DNA of 32,983 bases from Lachnospiraceae bacterium UBA6998 (GTDB taxonomy: Bacteria; Bacillota; Clostridia; Lachnospirales; Lachnospiraceae). Positions 32,447-32,983 of this stretch are shown piece after piece. The notes under the pieces are model-generated. The model saw nothing but the letters and a program-made list of their open reading frames with translations, was not told the DNA's origin and did no database searches. A program made the position numbers and the translations under genes. Positions within the stretch are counted from its first letter, which is position 1, and every line of letters starts with the position of its first letter. The stretch covers positions 15,793 through 48,775 of the forward strand of contig DJXS01000067.1 of NCBI GenBank assembly GCA_002448395.1, written 5' to 3'.

Positions 32447-32983
32447 TTATTTTTTCACTTGTTTCTGGTATGCATAAAGCGCTGCGCCGATCGCTCCGAA
32501 CAGCTGGGCCTGTGGAGAGAACAGTATGGGCTGCCCGATGCTGCGGGATAGCGCGTTTCTGACGCCTGCGTTCTGCGCAACGCCTCCGCTCATACAGACA
32601 TCCGGAACAATATTGATTCTCTTGGCCAGATTTCCCACACGGACTGCTACGCTGCTGCAGATTCCCGCGATCAGGTCCTCCATCTCCACGCCGTTGGCGA
32701 GCTGGCTGATCACTTCGCTCTCCGCGAATACCGTGCAGGTACTGGAGATCTGGGCCGGGTTTACGGATTTTTCGCAGTACTGCGCGAATTCATCCACCGG
32801 CACGACCAGAATGTTGGCCATGACGTCCAGAAACCGCCCTGTACCGGCCGCGCACTTGTCGTTCATGAGGAAGTTGTTCATGCGGCCCTTTTCATCCAGG
32901 GAGATCACTTTGGCGTCCTGTCCGCCGATATCGATGATCGTGCGGACTGTGGGGAAAGTATGGTGCGCGCCGAGTCCGTGGCA
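32447..32983 (-). CDS. Dehydratase activator ATPase, FldI/HadI-like (partial, 5' end beyond the window)
   Basis: The visible 178 C-terminal residues belong to the BadF/BadG/BcrA ATPase family. The activator is an ATP-driven homodimer that injects one electron into the dehydratase. The frame is open to the right edge, reading CHGLGAHHTFP before the first internal ATG. IIDIGGQDAKVI is the phosphate-binding motif. NDKCAAGTGRFLDVM and SSTCTVFAESEVI supply the two cysteines per subunit that hold the bridging 4Fe-4S cluster, and SGGVAQNAGV is the late ATP-binding motif. The gene order activator-alpha-beta matches fldI-B-C. The internal ATG at 32908 is not a real start. Confidence 0.93.
   Translation of the reverse strand, partial: CHGLGAHHTFPTVRTIIDIGGQDAKVISLDEKGRMNNFLMNDKCAAGTGRFLDVMANILVVPVDEFAQYCEKSVNPAQISSTCTVFAESEVISQLANGVEMEDLIAGICSSVAVRVGNLAKRINIVPDVCMSGGVAQNAGVRNALSRSIGQPILFSPQAQLFGAIGAALYAYQKQVKK

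Noticed and set aside
32447..32908. Internal ATG at 32908 considered as the activator start
   Set aside because: The frame stays open to the window edge, and the conserved IIDIGGQDAKVI motif lies upstream of that ATG.

Overview
The window reads as chromosomal DNA of an anaerobic, gut-type member of the Clostridia, most likely Lachnospiraceae (inferred from gene content and protein flavour; no rRNA or other marker gene is present). Supporting signs are a moderately high G+C content, strong AGGAGG-type ribosome sites, a TPP riboswitch ahead of thiM-thiE, a MurT/GatD pair, paired CNNM/CBS proteins, citrate lyase, and an FldIBC-like 2-hydroxyacyl-CoA dehydratase cluster. No tRNA, rRNA, CRISPR array, prophage or intact transposon was recognised, and no gene-free stretch exceeds about 300 bases.

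Left part (1-4100) is a decayed, low-density region. It holds the start of a YczE/DUF6198-like membrane protein, a possible insertion-sequence end, two very small membrane ORFs (30 and 48 aa) and an unknown 133-aa protein. A four-copy 27/30-bp direct-repeat array follows, abutting a murT that has lost its N-terminal half and carries a frameshift. An apparently intact gatD comes next, then a convergent asparagine synthetase pseudogene with a frameshift and a large internal deletion.

Middle part (4200-19700). A secreted PepSY protein stands alone. A probable minus-strand operon (10186 down to 4995) encodes a NifX-like/His-Cys-rich/SlyD-like fusion, three tandem SGNH-type membrane-anchored proteins and an aldo/keto reductase with two Fe-S motifs. 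Divergent from it is a small Ser/Thr kinase. Then come a hotdog acyl-CoA thioesterase, two tandem CNNM/CBS membrane proteins, and a riboswitch-controlled thiM-thiE-HAD phosphatase operon. A LysR regulator followed by a MATE exporter closes this part.

Right part (19900-32983). A plus-strand citrate module (citD-citE-citF and a CitMHS-type transporter) diverges from the LysR gene; the maturation genes citC, citX and citG are absent from the window. After an isolated DUF6508-like gene, a long minus-strand cluster enters from beyond the right edge: dehydratase activator (partial), the two dehydratase subunits, an acyl-CoA synthetase, an acyl-CoA dehydrogenase, a YkvI-type transporter and a YczE-type membrane protein. 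Together these could import a 2-hydroxy acid, convert it to its CoA thioester, dehydrate it and reduce the enoyl-CoA, a reductive Stickland-like electron sink similar to the Clostridium sporogenes fld system. The substrate cannot be read from sequence alone.
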